From positions 247,023 to 311,022 of the forward strand of contig JAOALB010000039.1 of assembly GCA_025331125.1 (NCBI GenBank): a DNA stretch of 64,000 nucleotides, read 5' to 3'. Position numbers and translations under genes: made by a program. Below the pieces are notes generated by a model that saw only the letters and a program-made list of their open reading frames with translations, made no database searches and was not told where the DNA came from. Of the stretch, positions 44,535 through 57,130 are shown piece after piece (the first letter of the stretch is position 1; each line of letters begins with the position of its first letter). This stretch comes from Mycogone perniciosa (lineage: Eukaryota; Ascomycota; Sordariomycetes; Hypocreales; Hypocreaceae).

Positions 44535-45798
44535 TCAAGGCGGAGTGAGGCTCTCTTGTACGTACGCACCCAGCTTCAGCAACGCTTCCTCCAGCACTTC
44601 CGTTGCGCAGACGTATCCCACCCGGACATAGCCTGGGAAATCTTGACCTTGCCCGAAACAGTGCGAGCCGGGCACGAAGAAGACCTTTGTCTTGTCCAAG
44701 AGGTCTCTACAGAACGAAACATCGTCCACTGGTTTTCCTCCCGCCCGGAACTGGATAAAGGCCGTAGTGCCGGCGGTTGGCGCTACCCAGGTGCAAAGAT
44801 CGCGGTGCTGCGCCACAAACGTCCTCAGCATATCGACATTACGCTTCGCAAGGCTGATGTTCCGCGCAAGCAGCGGCCCCAGCACAGCCGGGGAGAGCGC
44901 AAAGCTCGCCACCTGGTCGTCCAGTTGCGAGACGCTAATGGTTGTATAGTCGCGGGCCTCTGCCAGCTTGTCAATGATAGTTTTGTCATTCGAGGCAATC
45001 CAGCCAATACGAATGCCTGCAAGTGCGTATGCCTTGGACATTGACCCGGTCACGATGGTCTTTTCGTACCCCAGCTCCACAGCGGATGGCGGCATGTTTG
45101 GATTGTTCACTAACCCATCATGAAATAATGGGCGGTAGACCTCGTCAGAGAGAATAATGATTCCCCTCTGTTTAGCGAAATCTACAATATTGTGCAGAGT
45201 AGCCTGGGGAATGGGCACTCCGGTCGGGTTGTTAGGATTGTTGATAACAATCATCTTTTTTCATGTCCTTGTTAGCGAGCGAGTGATGCAATGAGACCTT
45301 GCCACTGATGCTACTTACCTTGGTGTTCGTCTTGACCAGACCCTCCAGCTCGTCAATATCTGGAACAAAGCCGTCTTCCGCCCGAAGGCGCCAGAGGGAA
45401 ACCTCGGCCCCAAGGCTCTCGGGGACTGCATAGAGCTGCTGATAGGTAGGATACACGCAAATTACGTGGTCACCCGGCCCGACCAAGGTATAGAAGATCA
45501 GAAAATTTGCAGCGATAGCACCTTGGGTAGTGAGAACGTTGTCCGCAGGCAGTGCTGGTTTGGCGTGGCTGTACAGAGACGCCACCCGTTCCCGAAGAGC
45601 CGATGAGCCTCGAATTGCTCCGTATGTGAGTCTGGTGCCGGTCTTGAGCGGACTGATAGCGTGCTCATCTTTCGACAGCTGGACCAACTCATCGACGGAA
45701 ATAGATGCCGCGCAAGTCTCGGCGACGTTGAGGACCCCAGGCGTGGTCTCATAGGCGTCCATCCATTTCTCCACCTCGAACGGCTCGAACCGCACCAT
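44535..45798 (-). CDS. PLP-dependent class I/II aminotransferase
   Basis: Two exons (45798-45319, 45254-44535) give 399 residues, a normal length. PLP motifs: LTYGAIRGSSALRERVA (N-terminal domain), INNPNNPTGVPI (substrate and cofactor Asn), LSDEVYRPLF (Asp and Tyr), GSMSKAYALAGIRIGW (Lys Schiff base) and the Arg in PGYVRVGY. All key residues are present. The exact reaction cannot be set from motifs; relatives include alanine/arginine-type aminotransferases and capreomycidine-synthase-like enzymes. The intron is 63 bp (GTAAGT, with a run of A before the AG) and gives KMIVINNPNNPTG across the join. Confidence 0.93.
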
Positions 45799-47052
45799 CC
45801 TTGCTGTTACTATTCAAAATGAAGATACTCGTAATTTGATAGGAGTGCGAATGATTATGGACTGCTCACAAGTCTTCTTCGTCTCGTAGGAACCATTACT
45901 TAAATACGCAGTCAAGGTTGATTGGGTGCGAAATACGAACCCAGGAGGTCAACTCAAGGCGCGCCTTGTCAAGATCAAATGGGGCGGTGCAAAGTAGTAT
46001 TGATGCACTTTATTACCCATTTTAGGCAGGTATGGGCGCCAGCCAAGTTGGGAGGGAGTGGTAATACTGGGCGTCTCCTAAAGAGCCATTTCTACTACAG
46101 GTCACGGAGATCTACCTGTCACTACTCCGTACTTAATACCTTATGTGTGGAGCAGTATATGACTAAGGAGCCTATTCGTAGCAGAGGCTTGCTATGGATT
46201 CGGATTTCGGAACGACCCGTGACTTTATCTCTGAAGTGAATATTAAAGATAGCCACCAAGGTAGGAAGCTTTGCAAGGTTGATATGGGATGATTCATGCA
46301 TTCTATCATCCAGTCTGTCTCACGTCACGAAACAGATGATGCGCTAGTGTTTTCAAGAGATTCGGGATAGTATGAAAAGCCGACTTGGATGGTTTTCTCA
46401 TCTACCGGTAGTGTCTAAGTGATATTAATAAATTACGAGTATCGCCAACCTGCAAGCACCTGCGATTTTCATCACCGTCAGTCGCGCTGTTATTATCAGA
46501 GTTTGCCCATGTTTGACGTACATAGAGCCGGTCGTTTCGGCCCCAGCCTGACACACGGGCCGGCAACTTGGCAGATCGCCTCATCGATTCAGTGTATGAG
46601 CCTAGCAATGATTGGAAACCAAACGACGCCCAAGGCATCTTGCATATTTTTTTTGTCGTAGAGCCACGTGCATCCGTAACATTTGGCGTTGCAGCAGCCA
46701 GCCTTGAAGCTCCCCCAACTCCCAGCTCAACTCCCCAATCAAATCGCGGCCCAACATTCATGAGCTCGGTGCGGGGATTCACAGGTTTGCGTGCCAATAG
46801 CAGCCTCAGGACAGGGTTCAGGGTTACCAAGGTTGCCCCAGACACGACGATGACGGCGGGACAGGGCGCCAGGAACCCCGGAAGCGGTACGTACCCCGTC
46901 CGAGCTCCAGCCTCCAGGCCGACTTGAGGAGCCGGTCGACGTCGTCACTCTTCCCACCGACACACCTTCGATGCTCTAGGACGAGCTGCCATCACAGCCC
47001 TGCCACCAGCGCCATCTGTCGCAGACGCTGTCGCATTTGCACGCCAATCGCC
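45799..47052. other. intergenic, no gene seen
   Basis: Between the divergent aminotransferase and ABC transporter starts. One TACTCCGTAC unit at 46120-46130. Open frames near 46400-46960 overlap on both strands and show no domain. Confidence 0.4.
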
Positions 47053-50000
47053 ATGGCTCCTCGGAGCTGTAGGAGCCTGCTCGCCTGGGCTGCGGCTGTT
47101 TTGCCCTCCCTGGCGGCGGCCTATGCGAACTCCAGTTACTCCAACGTCGACATGCTGCGTGCCCAGCTCGCGCTCATGGATGGCCGCCCCAAAGACTGCC
47201 CGCCATGGTAAGAACCTTGTCGTTTTCGCTCTGTGGCTATGTGGAGGATCAATGCTGATGGATGTCGCAGCTTCAACTGTCTGTTGCCCGCTCACACCTG
47301 CACTCAGTACGCCGGCTGCAACGAGTTCAACGGGAAGTGTGACTGCCCCGATGGGTTCGGCGGCGATGACTGTCTTGAGCCATGTATGTAAACCGATCGA
47401 AATCATACCGCGTTTGCGTTTGCGTCGCATCCCACATCACAACCTCTACCGGCTCCTGCTAACCTCGGGTGCCCTCAGTGTGCGGCTCTCTTGGCCGTGG
47501 CCGAGACCGGCCAATGCGGTCTGGCGATTCCTGCGAATGTGATGAAGGCTGGACCGGTATCAACTGCAACGTCTGTACCTCGAACAAAGCTTGTAATGCC
47601 TTGATGGAGACGGGAAGTGGCGGTGTCTGCTACCAGAACGGCGAGCTCGTCAAGTACAACCACCAGATTTGCGATGTCACCAACAGGAAGATCACCGACC
47701 TGCTTGGCAAGCAGAAGCCTGAAGTTACGTTTACATGCAAGGAAGAAGACGCGACCTGCGACTTTCAATGTCGGTTCTACCCATATCGCTCCCATCTAAC
47801 GTATCCACTGACCGCTCTTAGTCTGGGTTGACAAGGTCGAATCATTCTACTGCCACCTTTCGGAATGCGAATCCAGCGCACAGTTCGGCACGACCCAAAA
47901 CAGCACCTCGTATAAATGCGATCGCATAAGCTGCAGCTGTATTCCCGGCCGCATGATGTGCGGCAAGGACGGTTCGCTTGACCTTAGTGACTTCTTGGAC
48001 CAGGCGATCAAAGGTCCTGGACGATTCGACTGTACCGAGAAAGGTGGTGGTGCACATGATTGCGCTTTTAGTGAACCGGAAATGGACAATCTCATCATCA
48101 GCCTGATTGGCGACACCAGCATCCTTCTGGGTTGCCAGGCAGGTGAATGCTTGTACGAGACTGAGGTACCAGGTTACAGACGTCCGGTGAAGCAGATTAA
48201 CACACCTCTCATCGCTGGAGTGATTGCTGGCTGCGCTCTTTTCTTGGCCGCAGTTATTGTTCTTACCTGGTACCTATCTCGGCGCAAATTACGAGATGGG
48301 GCCATCCGTCTGGATGATTCTGACGATGAAAGCACCAAGCTCATGGCTGACCACAAGCCAGCGGCTTTGTACTTTGAAAAAGTCGCCTACTCTCTTAACG
48401 GTAAGAATATTCTGTCTGGAATTCAAGGGGTATGTCACCCAGGGGAAGTTACTGCAATCATGGGTGCCTCAGGTGCCGGCAAGACGACATTCTTGGATAT
48501 TCTTGCTCGCAAGAACAAGCGTGGCCACGTTAGTGGAGATTTCTACGTCAATGGTGAAAAGGTTAACGATTCTGACTATAAAAATGTTGTCGGTTTCGTT
48601 GACCAGGAGGATACAATGCTACCTACGCTTACGGTCCATGAGACAATCCTTAACAGCGCCCTTCTTCGTCTTCCGCGTGACATGAGTCGTCTCGCGAAAG
48701 AACAGAGAGTTGTGGAAGTCGAAAAGGAACTGGGAATTTATCATATTCGTGACTCGCTCATTGGATCCGAGGAAGGGAAAGGCCGAGGAATATCTGGTGG
48801 CGAAAAGCGACGAGTGGGAATTGCCTGCGAGTTAGTGACCAGCCCTTCCATTCTATTTCTCGATGAACCAACGAGCGGATTGGATGCCTACAACGCATAC
48901 AATGTCATTGAGTGCCTGGTCACTATGGCAAAGAGTTACAAGCGAACCGTCATCTTCACTATTCATCAACCTCGCTCAAACATCGTGGCACTTTTCGACA
49001 GACTCATCCTTTTGGCACGAGGAAAAATGGTATACTCCGGGCCATTTGCACACTGTCAGCCATACTTTGACGAAATTGGATACGAATGCCCTGCAGGCTT
49101 CAATATCGCTGATTACCTCGTTGATCTCACTATGCACGCGGGAAAAACTGAATCTGTCGACGATGGCACGATTGCCACTGATTCCGCGAGCGTCGGACCA
49201 AGTAGCACAAGGGCAGTGAAGTCCATTGCTAGCATATCTGGTGGCAGTACCGCTGAGGACAGTGGCGCTGAACCGTCATTACGGCCTAAGAACCGACGCC
49301 GCGATTCCGTCAAAGTACGTCAGGAACGGGAGTTGTTTACTCGCAGAAAGCACAATGCCGACACTGCCGCTTCTTCAGACGCTGGCGGCGAGATTCAAGG
49401 CGCTTACCGGCTCCAAACGAATCCAACCAGCTCACTGCCAAATCATCTACCCGAGGACCCTCACGACCTGCCTCCGGCGGCTGTCGCGGGAACAGATCTG
49501 GATATTATTACTCAGTCATTTGCTCAGTCAGATATTGCGATTTCCACCCATGAAGAAATCCAGCAAGCAATTGCTGGAGCAGAGAGAGCGAATGGACCCA
49601 ACTCTTCCAACGGATATACTCCAGATGGACCCAACATTTATACCAGCGCGGTTGGAAAGGGCTACGATCGAGTTGGCTATCTCCGCCAATTTGTGATTTT
49701 ATCTCAGAGGACATGGAAGAACTTGTATCGGAATCCGATGCTGATGCTTACTCACTATGCTATCGCCATCATCCTAGCTGTGTTTTCCGGATACCTCTTT
49801 TACGGCCTTACTGATGATATTCCTGGCTTCCAGAATCGTCTCGGTCTGTTCTTCTTCCTCCTGGCTCTATTCGGCTTTAGCACCCTTACGAGTTTGAACG
49901 TGTTTGCTAGTGAACGGCTCCTCTTCGTTCGTGAACGAGCCAACGGCTACTATTCCCCAGCTACCTATTTCGCTGCGAAGGTTCTTCTTGATATCATCCC

Positions 50001-50508
50001 ACTGAGAATCATCCCGCCAATTCTGATGGGCTCCATCATCTACCCCATGACCGGCCTTGTGCCTGACGGCGCGCATTTCTTCAAGTTCATGCTGGTCTTG
50101 GTGTTGTTCAACCTTGCGGCTGCCGCTATTTGCCTCTTCATTGGTATCGTCTGCAAAGACGGCGGTGTAGCGAACCTGATTGGTAGTCTGGTCATGCTGT
50201 TCAGTCTCCTCTTTGCTGGCTTCCTGCTCAATCACGATGCAACACCGAAAGGTGCCTTGTGGCTACAAACGTTGTCCATTTTCCACTATGGTTTCGAGTC
50301 ACTCATCGTCAATGAAGTGCTAGAACTCACCCTTGTGGATAAGAAATATGGCCTAGACATTACAGTCCCGGGTGCTGCCATTCTCAGCTCCTTTGGTTTC
50401 GAAAATGGCGCACTTTGGTCGGATATCAGAAACCTGGGTATCTTCGCGGCTGCCTTCATCGTTCTGGCTTATGGTGCGATGCACGTTCTTCTAGTTGAAA
50501 AGCGATAG
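47053..50508 (+). CDS. ABCG-family transporter, Adp1-like
   Basis: Four exons (47053-47207, 47271-47383, 47479-47769, 47822-50508) give 1081 residues. A signal peptide (LLAWAAAVLPSLAAA) and an extracellular cysteine-rich region with EGF-like stretches (CDCPDGFGGDDC, CECDEGWTGINC) precede a first membrane segment (LIAGVIAGCALFLAAVIVLTWYL). The nucleotide-binding domain has GASGAGKTTFLDIL (Walker A), ISGGEKRRVGIACELVTSPSILFLDEPTSGLD (signature and Walker B), and a Ser/Asp-rich linker. The C-terminal membrane domain has about six helices. EGF-like region plus reverse NBD-TMD order matches yeast Adp1 and its fungal relatives. Substrate unknown. Confidence 0.94.
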
Positions 50509-50934
50509 AGCGTTGCCTAGACAGACTTTACGAATGTTTTGGCAGAACAAGCTGCAAAAGACAATGAGACATATGCAGCCTCTTAGACGTACATACTCGG
50601 CAAGAGGCGTACTTGATCGTCTTCTCTTGCTGCTTCGGCGTTTTAGGCGTGGGATTTGGAATTATGCTGCGTTTTCTTTGTCTACTCAACTGTACGAATT
50701 GAAGCATAATGTGAAGAGAGAATGTGTTGCAAATCTAGTTAGTTGACTTTACTATCCATCTCGGTTTACTCATGCCAACTTAGAGATATCTGACTAGGCA
50801 GGTCCCTTTGGAGGGCGAGCGCGCGTGTGTGTTCATGAAATATGGCCTTTTTTTCGTAGATGCCAACGTTACTATACATGCAGTGCGTCTGAACAAGGCA
50901 TCATATTCTACATATGCACTGGATCCCAACATCG
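50509..50934. other. intergenic between convergent genes
   Basis: 3' flanks of the ABC transporter and the Pet123-type gene. No gene seen. Confidence 0.4.
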
Positions 50935-51846
50935 TTACTCCATTTTCCCTCCTGTAAACTCCTCGGCGATTCTCTTCTGCCTCTTAACGGAGCGATCGTA
51001 TTCGGACTCATAGTAGTCCATAACTTTGGTAGATGTTCCAGTGGTGGTTTCCAGCATGTTGGCAATTGAAGGTGGTTTGCCATAGATGCCCCAAGTGTTC
51101 TCAGTAGCGCCATGGCGACCGAAGGCCTGGCTCTGCTTTCTGAAGTAATCCTCTGTGAAGATCTTTTCAATCTCTGCCTTGAGCTCACTCTCCTGAACGA
51201 TGAAGTTGGAGGCATTAATATACATCTCCATGAGAGAGTCTCGTCGAGCCTCGTATTTGACTTTTTCTTTTGCTGCGACCTTTGTGCGGCTGCGGTCTGC
51301 GCGGGAAAAGCGATCTGGATCGGGATGCACCTTGGTGTCCATGATGCCATCCAGGACGGTGCTTCGAGTAAGTCGATCATCCTCCCGTTCTGGCGCAGCG
51401 GCCGCCTTGTTGTGCTCCTCAAACTTGCCCCTCACGCGAGCATTCCGGACAGCATCCTTCTTGTTGCGCCGGTCCCAGAGTGCCTTCAAACCCTGCTCCA
51501 GGTTTTCTCGTCGGTTGTTGGCCATTTCGGTCTTCCATCGCTGGGCTTCGTTTGACGGTTCCCGCTCGTTGGCCGGCTTTGGCGCAGTCTTTTGAATGTA
51601 TTCGGGCTGGATTTTGCGGTCGCCCTCTGAGCGAGGGAAGACCTCGCGCGGTACGGGTAGATGACCCCTCACGCGGGGAGGCTTTACTTCATCGGATTGG
51701 GACTGAGGGGGGGTAGGAAGTCGGATATATGAGGGTGATTCGGGAGGCACAGCGTTCGAAAGGATTGCCGGTGTTGTTGAGAAGCTTCGCGATGCTAAGT
51801 GCCGTACTGACGGCCTTAGGCAGGACCATGTAGAATTGAACGACAT
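50935..51846 (-). CDS. mitochondrial ribosomal protein, Pet123 / mS26 type
   Basis: Single exon, 303 residues from ATG 51846. The N-terminus (MSFNSTWSCLRPSVRHLASRSFSTTPAI) is a classical mitochondrial presequence. The body is highly charged and helical, with RWKTEMANNRRENLEQGLKAL, LMEMYINASNFIVQESELKAEIEKIF and WGIYGKPPSIANML, as in fungal Pet123 of the small subunit. An upstream in-frame extension without ATG was not used. Divergent from Nog2 with 301 bp between starts. Confidence 0.85.
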   Translation of the reverse strand: MSFNSTWSCLRPSVRHLASRSFSTTPAILSNAVPPESPSYIRLPTPPQSQSDEVKPPRVRGHLPVPREVFPRSEGDRKIQPEYIQKTAPKPANEREPSNEAQRWKTEMANNRRENLEQGLKALWDRRNKKDAVRNARVRGKFEEHNKAAAAPEREDDRLTRSTVLDGIMDTKVHPDPDRFSRADRSRTKVAAKEKVKYEARRDSLMEMYINASNFIVQESELKAEIEKIFTEDYFRKQSQAFGRHGATENTWGIYGKPPSIANMLETTTGTSTKVMDYYESEYDRSVKRQKRIAEEFTGGKME

Positions 51847-52147
51847 CTTGCAGTGTCTACTCGGCACAATGACGATGCGCTGAGATATCGAACCGGTGAT
51901 CGCGCGATGCCGACTCTCATTGAAAATTGTCAATTGTGAAGCTATCCGGATTATTTGCCTCCGAGAACCCGTTTACCCCCTGCTTGACTAACGTGGTCGC
52001 CCAGCCACCGCCTGCAGAAAGGTGGGGTTCCGGAAAAAAAAGTTCGTGATAAGAGGCGACTGGCATAAATTTCTTTGTTCTCGCATCTTTTGCATCTTTT
52101 CCTTTGCAGTTCCCTTGTGCTCGACAACGAGCCCGAATCCTCCAACC
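51847..52147. promoter_or_regulatory. shared divergent promoter, Pet123 / Nog2
   Basis: 301 bp between two divergent starts, both for ribosome-related proteins. It includes GACGATGCGCTGAG (51869-51882) and an A-rich run (52035-52042). Co-regulation is inferred. Confidence 0.5.
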
Positions 52148-54376
52148 ATGGGCACCGGGAAAAAGGAAGCTACCAGGCGTGTCCGCCAGGGCAAGACTGG
52201 CGATGGCTTGGGCAATGTTCGGGTTAAGGGCGAGAACTTCTATCGGTAGGTGCAGTTCATTGTCCTGGTTGCAGCGAGAGCTAACAAGGCCTAAAAGCGA
52301 TGCGAAGAAGGTCAAGGTCGTGAACATGTACAAGGATGGCAAGGCGCAGAGGAATGCAGACGGGAAGATCGTCAAGGCTGCGAGTTATCAGTCAAGAGAA
52401 ATCCCCAATGCCCGAATCGAGCCGAACCGCAAGTGGTTCACCAACACCCGCGTCATCTCTCAAGATACTCTGACGTCCTTTCGCGAGGCCATGGCTGAGA
52501 AGGCGAAGGATCCTTACCAGGTTCTCCTCAAGACAAACAAGCTTCCTATGAGTCTGATTCAGGATGGTGGTGCCGATACCACCAATGGCATCAAGCAGCA
52601 CAAAGCTAAGATGACCATTGAGACTGCACCATTCTCTGGTGTCTTCGGGCCCAAGGCTCAGAGGAACCGTGTTAAGCTTGGTGTCAGTAGTCTTACTGAT
52701 CTAGCTGGTGACACTGAGAAGAGCATGGAAACATACCAAGAGCGTTTGGACCATGCCAAATTGCTGAGTGGCAACTCTGGCAATGATCCCGAGGAGGATG
52801 TGCTTACCATGGCTATCGAACCGGTGTTCGACAAGGGCCAGAGTAAGCGTATCTGGAACGAGCTTTACAAGGTTATCGACTCTTCAGATGTGGTCATTCA
52901 CGTTCTGGACGCCAGAGATCCAATCAACACCCGGTGTAGGAGTGTTGAGAAGTATCTCAAGGAGGAGGCACCCCACAAGCACTTGATCTTTGTCTTGAAC
53001 AAGTGCGATTTGGTTCCCACCAGTGTTGCAGTAAGTTCTTTTCATTTCCTATTTCAATGTTTTTCAATGTTTCTACTTTCTGCCTTTCGAGGCCCCAATG
53101 TTTTTTGTCAGGACACCTCACCTACTTTTCCGTGGAGGTTCGTCTGTTACAACATTGGGAGATCAATTGCCCTCTCAACCTGCCTCGGCGTCATGTCGTT
53201 GGCTTATGAGTGCCGTTTTGGTTACTTATCCGAGAGGGCTGTGAGTCTGATGAGTTGAAGCCTTCCTTCGCCATACCAGGCATTCACAGGAGCTTCTTAG
53301 TGAAGACACACACATTCTTGCATTTGAGTTTGCTATTTCAATTATCGCATTGGGAAAGACACAGCCTAACACGATGATAGGCTGCATGGGTACGGGCTCT
53401 CTCCAAAGAATACCCGACATTGGCGTTTCACGCAAGCATCAACAATTCCTTTGGTAAAGGATCCTTGATCCAGCTCCTTAGGCAGTTCTCAGCTCTTCAC
53501 TCTGAAAGGAAGCAGATCTCCGTCGGCCTGATTGGTGGTCCGAATACCGGAAAGTCTTCTATCATCAATACCCTCCTGAAGAAGAAGGTGTGCACTGTGG
53601 CACCAATTCCTGGCGAAACCAAGGTGTGGCAGTATGTCACCCTGATGAAGCGCATATACCTCATCGACTGCCCTGGTATCGTGCCCCCATCAAGCACTGA
53701 TACGCCGACAGACCTTGTCCTGCGTGGTGTTGTGCGAGTGGAGAAGGTAGAACATCCTGAGCAATACATCTCGGCTGTACTTGACAAGGTCAAGCGACAT
53801 CACATGGAGAAGACATACGATATCAAGGGGTGGCAGAACGCGACTGAGCTCCTCGAGATTCTGGCCAGGAAGGGAGGCCGTCTCCTTCGAGGAGGAGAAG
53901 CCGACCTGGATGGCGTCGCCAAGATGATCCTGAATGACTTCATGAGAGGCAAGATCCCGTGGTACACTCCTGCTCCCAGAGTGAATGACGGTGAGGAGGA
54001 TGGTGAAAGTAGGCTTAACGGCCGTAGCGGCAAGCTAGGCGAGATGCCTCGGAAGCGTCCGATCTCCGAGGTAGTGGAAGATGCCGATGCAGCTGAGTCT
54101 GAAGCTATTGCAGAGAAGGCTGAGCAGGATGACGAGACGGATGATGAAGAATTTGAAGGGTTCGGAAGTGACACCGAAGAAGCACCCTCGAGGAAACCGT
54201 CATTCGGGGCTACCACTGGTATGGACAGTGATGCGGGGAGCGATTCGGACGACGTATTATCCATTGGTGGATCAGAGGAAGATGCTGAGGACCCTGGCTC
54301 GGCTGATCGTGTTTCCGCTGGTAAGGCTCAAATTTCATCCAAGGTCAATCGACCCAACAAGCGACAGCGAAAGTGA
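52148..54376 (+). CDS. NOG2: nucleolar GTPase Nog2 (60S assembly)
   Basis: Three exons (52148-52245, 52298-53030, 53381-54376) give 608 residues. The GTPase motifs are in circularly permuted order, as in this family: DARDP and NKCDLVP (G4) come first, then GGPNTGKSS (G1) and DCPG (G3). The N-terminus (KKVKVVNMYKDGKA, SREIPNARIEPNRKWF) is the Nog2/NGP1 domain. The tail is acidic and ends in a basic cluster (RPNKRQRK). Nog2 checks pre-60S particles in the nucleolus. Intron 2 is long (350 bp) and has CCTAAC before GATAG. Across that join the sequence reads SVAAAWVRALSKEYPTLAFHAS, as in homologues. Confidence 0.96.
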
Positions 54377-56084
54377 AGCGGGGGACATGGGTCTGACTGA
54401 TCTACATTTCCGGAGAATGGCTGGTCCGCTCCCCAGATCTGCAGGATAGACATCAAGCCTGGTCCGCTTGCAGTTGCCTATTGTAACAGCGGCGGAGAAA
54501 GGACGGCTCTCACTAGCCACCAGGCTCTAAAGCCAGTCTTACCAGTCAGGTGAGCACCAACATTTTGACACAAAGCACAGTGGCATTCCCGTTGTATCGG
54601 AGGTGGCGAGGTCCCAAACCTTGAGCAATGGCTGGTGAAAATTTGATCGCGCCTTTGAGCCGCGATGACTAGCCATTGTCACACTGGGCTTTGAGTGCCT
54701 CTGCTCTGATCAACCTCCACAACGGCTCATTGCTTCCTGGGTGACGTCGTATCAGCATGTCGCAACAACTGCATCTTGATGTTAGCCATGTGTCTGCAAC
54801 AAACGTCACTGAAATGTGCCAAAAGCTAGTGAAGCCACATCCTCGTCCCTTGCTGGGATTCCGAGTCATTAGGTTACGCAATTGTCCACAACGGGAAAGC
54901 AATCGGATATGACCAACCTATGGCGTCCTTGGAACTAGGACACTATGATGAAAGAAGGCCGTGGGGTGGCCGACCCCACAAAGCCATAATGCCGATTGAT
55001 GCCACCCAGGCCACCGGAGGCACTCGGGAAAGTAATGCCACAACTATGACATGATTGATGCCGACTTTGGCGGCCCTTACGATAATTACCGACAGTGGTC
55101 AATACAAAAAAAGATTATGACAGTTCAACATTGTGTATCATTTGCTGAGTTCCGTGATGTAACTGGTTAGAACGTCTAGAGGCCTCCTCCCTTGCTTGCT
55201 ATTCCCTCCCTTCTGGTTGTTGTTAGTGATTCATCCTGCAATGTATCATGAGTTGGCCGGTTCACACGGCACACAAGATTTGACTTGCATCAGGAATTAG
55301 GATACTGTTTTGAACTGCATGTCTCCGATGAGGAGGAAGTTCAAACTATCAATACGAGCAACTTCACACGACAACTTCTTCATCTGTGCTACGGAGTACA
55401 CACTTGTTGCCTTGGCAGATTTGGCTCTGGGTCAAGGCTGTCCAGCTGAACGGATCGTCGCTGGTCGGCGAGAGGGCGGTTGGTCGGGTCACCGTTTAGG
55501 TTCACTCTAAGCTTTTGAACGACCCAAGGATCTACAACAAACGGAGCCGGATGGAAGCGGCGGGTTACCGAGCCCATCTCACGATGGACAGCTTGTACGT
55601 GGGTTTTCCTGTGTTTGTGTCTCGTTTTGGCCCAATCAGCCATTCCGAGAGCCATTTGTCATCGACCTTTTGTCTCATTGCCACCTTGGGCGTCTTGCTT
55701 TTGAGTTCCCCTCGGTCTGTGGTATTGGACAAGTTTGGGATCGACTGGCCTTAGGATGCATTGGCCTTTCTCGTATTCAGACAAGTGATGAGGTCAATGG
55801 CAGGCCGTGTTGATCCTGACCGGTGTTGGGTGATTTCACGATGTGGTGAACAGGGAAAACCAGGTTCATTGAGTTAGTGGCTGGCCTTCGGGATGCCTGG
55901 TTTTGGGAGGTGGTGGTTTAGTCTAGGCAAGACTGTCTCTCTCAGGTATATAATGATGGCGTCGTTCCGGTAGAATTTGTTCTCCAGCAGCAGACTCAAT
56001 AAGAGATCCACAGCTCTCCTGCACATTGTACATCATTCCGATCACAGCAACATAATACACATCCTCAAGGGGTAGCTGCCCATC
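54377..56084. other. intergenic, no gene seen
   Basis: 1.7 kb with no supported gene. It contains a T-tailed 3' flank of Nog2, one TACGGAGTA-type unit at 55391-55399 and a TATATAATG promoter-like sequence about 55948-55956. Confidence 0.4.
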
Positions 56085-57130
56085 ATGTTATCCTCATTGC
56101 TTCTTGTTAGTCTCGGAGTGACTCTGACTGAGTCCGTTGCTATTCGTGGTGGCTCTGGCTGCCAGTTACACTTCACTGCTGGAGGGACCATTTCTGGTCC
56201 TGTTGGCGAGATCTCGAGCGGCCAGGTCAGAGCTGGTCCGGACATCACTTCTACTACTTTTACACTTGAGGGAAATCAGCTCTGGGATGACATCGGTCGT
56301 GGCTGCTGGTGGACTCGTACGTATTCTGTCGAGAGACATGTCTTGCCCCTTTTCAATTTTAATGGTGTTGCTCACTCATTATCGTGTAACTAGCTCCCAC
56401 ATATGTCCTCCAATGCGACACGAACCAAACCCCAGACCGTGGTTTCAAGGCTGCCTGCGACGGCTCGGTCTCGTATCAGGGACAGGCCGAGTTCTTCCAG
56501 TGTGAGACCGGAGAGAATGGCCAGTACAACGTCTACCTGCAGGATGGCCACGGCATCAACTGTGGCAAGATCACACTCAACGCGGATGGCTGTCACTCTG
56601 GATGTCCAACACCTCCTCCTCCTCCTCCGCCTCAGTCAGAGACATGCCCTGACAATCTCAATGGACCATATGAGTTCCCGCACCTGATCATTCCCGTGGA
56701 CCAGTCCCAGCCAGACCACGCCCCTGGAACATCCTACTTTGGCGAGATCTCCAGCACCGTGTCCTCCATCTTCAACTTTGACATACCTAGTGGCGATCAG
56801 GGCAAGAAATGCAGCCTAGTCTTCCTCTTCCCTGAGCAGAAGGACCTGCAGACGTCGTCGTACACCTTCTCCGGCTCTGGCGCGCTCAACTTCTCGTGGC
56901 TCAGTTCATCTGCCACGCAGGGCACCACTTGGAACAACCAGCCTGATGAGAAACAAGACTTTGGCGTTGTGACGGTGGCTCCTGGAAATAGCTACACGAT
57001 TGCGACGTTTGATTGTCCGGCTGGCGAAGCTATTGCTTTTGAGATCTCGGAGGGTGGAGGCGATACTTGCCTTAGGTACTTCCAGGACTACAACCCGTCG
57101 CCTATTGGGTTGTACATCACTGTTTGTTAA
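56085..57130 (+). CDS. secreted protein with But2 C-terminal domain
   Basis: Two exons (56085-56316, 56394-57130) give 322 residues. There is a signal peptide (LSSLLLVSLGVTLTESVA), and then a cysteine-containing small domain (GCQLHFTAGGTISGPVGEISSGQVRAG). A short proline hinge (PTPPPPPPPQ) joins it to a C-terminal domain: YEFPHLIIPVDQSQPD, YFGEISSTVSSIFNFDIP, CSLVFLFPE and CLRYFQDYNPSPIGLYITVC. The second half matches the ubiquitin-3-binding But2 C-terminal domain common in fungal secreted proteins. Function of such extracellular forms is not known. Confidence 0.88.

Noticed and set aside
46402..46963. Open frames on both strands before the ABC transporter
   Set aside because: They overlap each other and lack conserved motifs; probably promoter and 5' UTR.
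44500..50508. Secondary-metabolite cluster around the aminotransferase and ABC transporter
   Set aside because: No core synthase (PKS, NRPS, terpene) or pathway regulator lies nearby; the neighbours are housekeeping genes.
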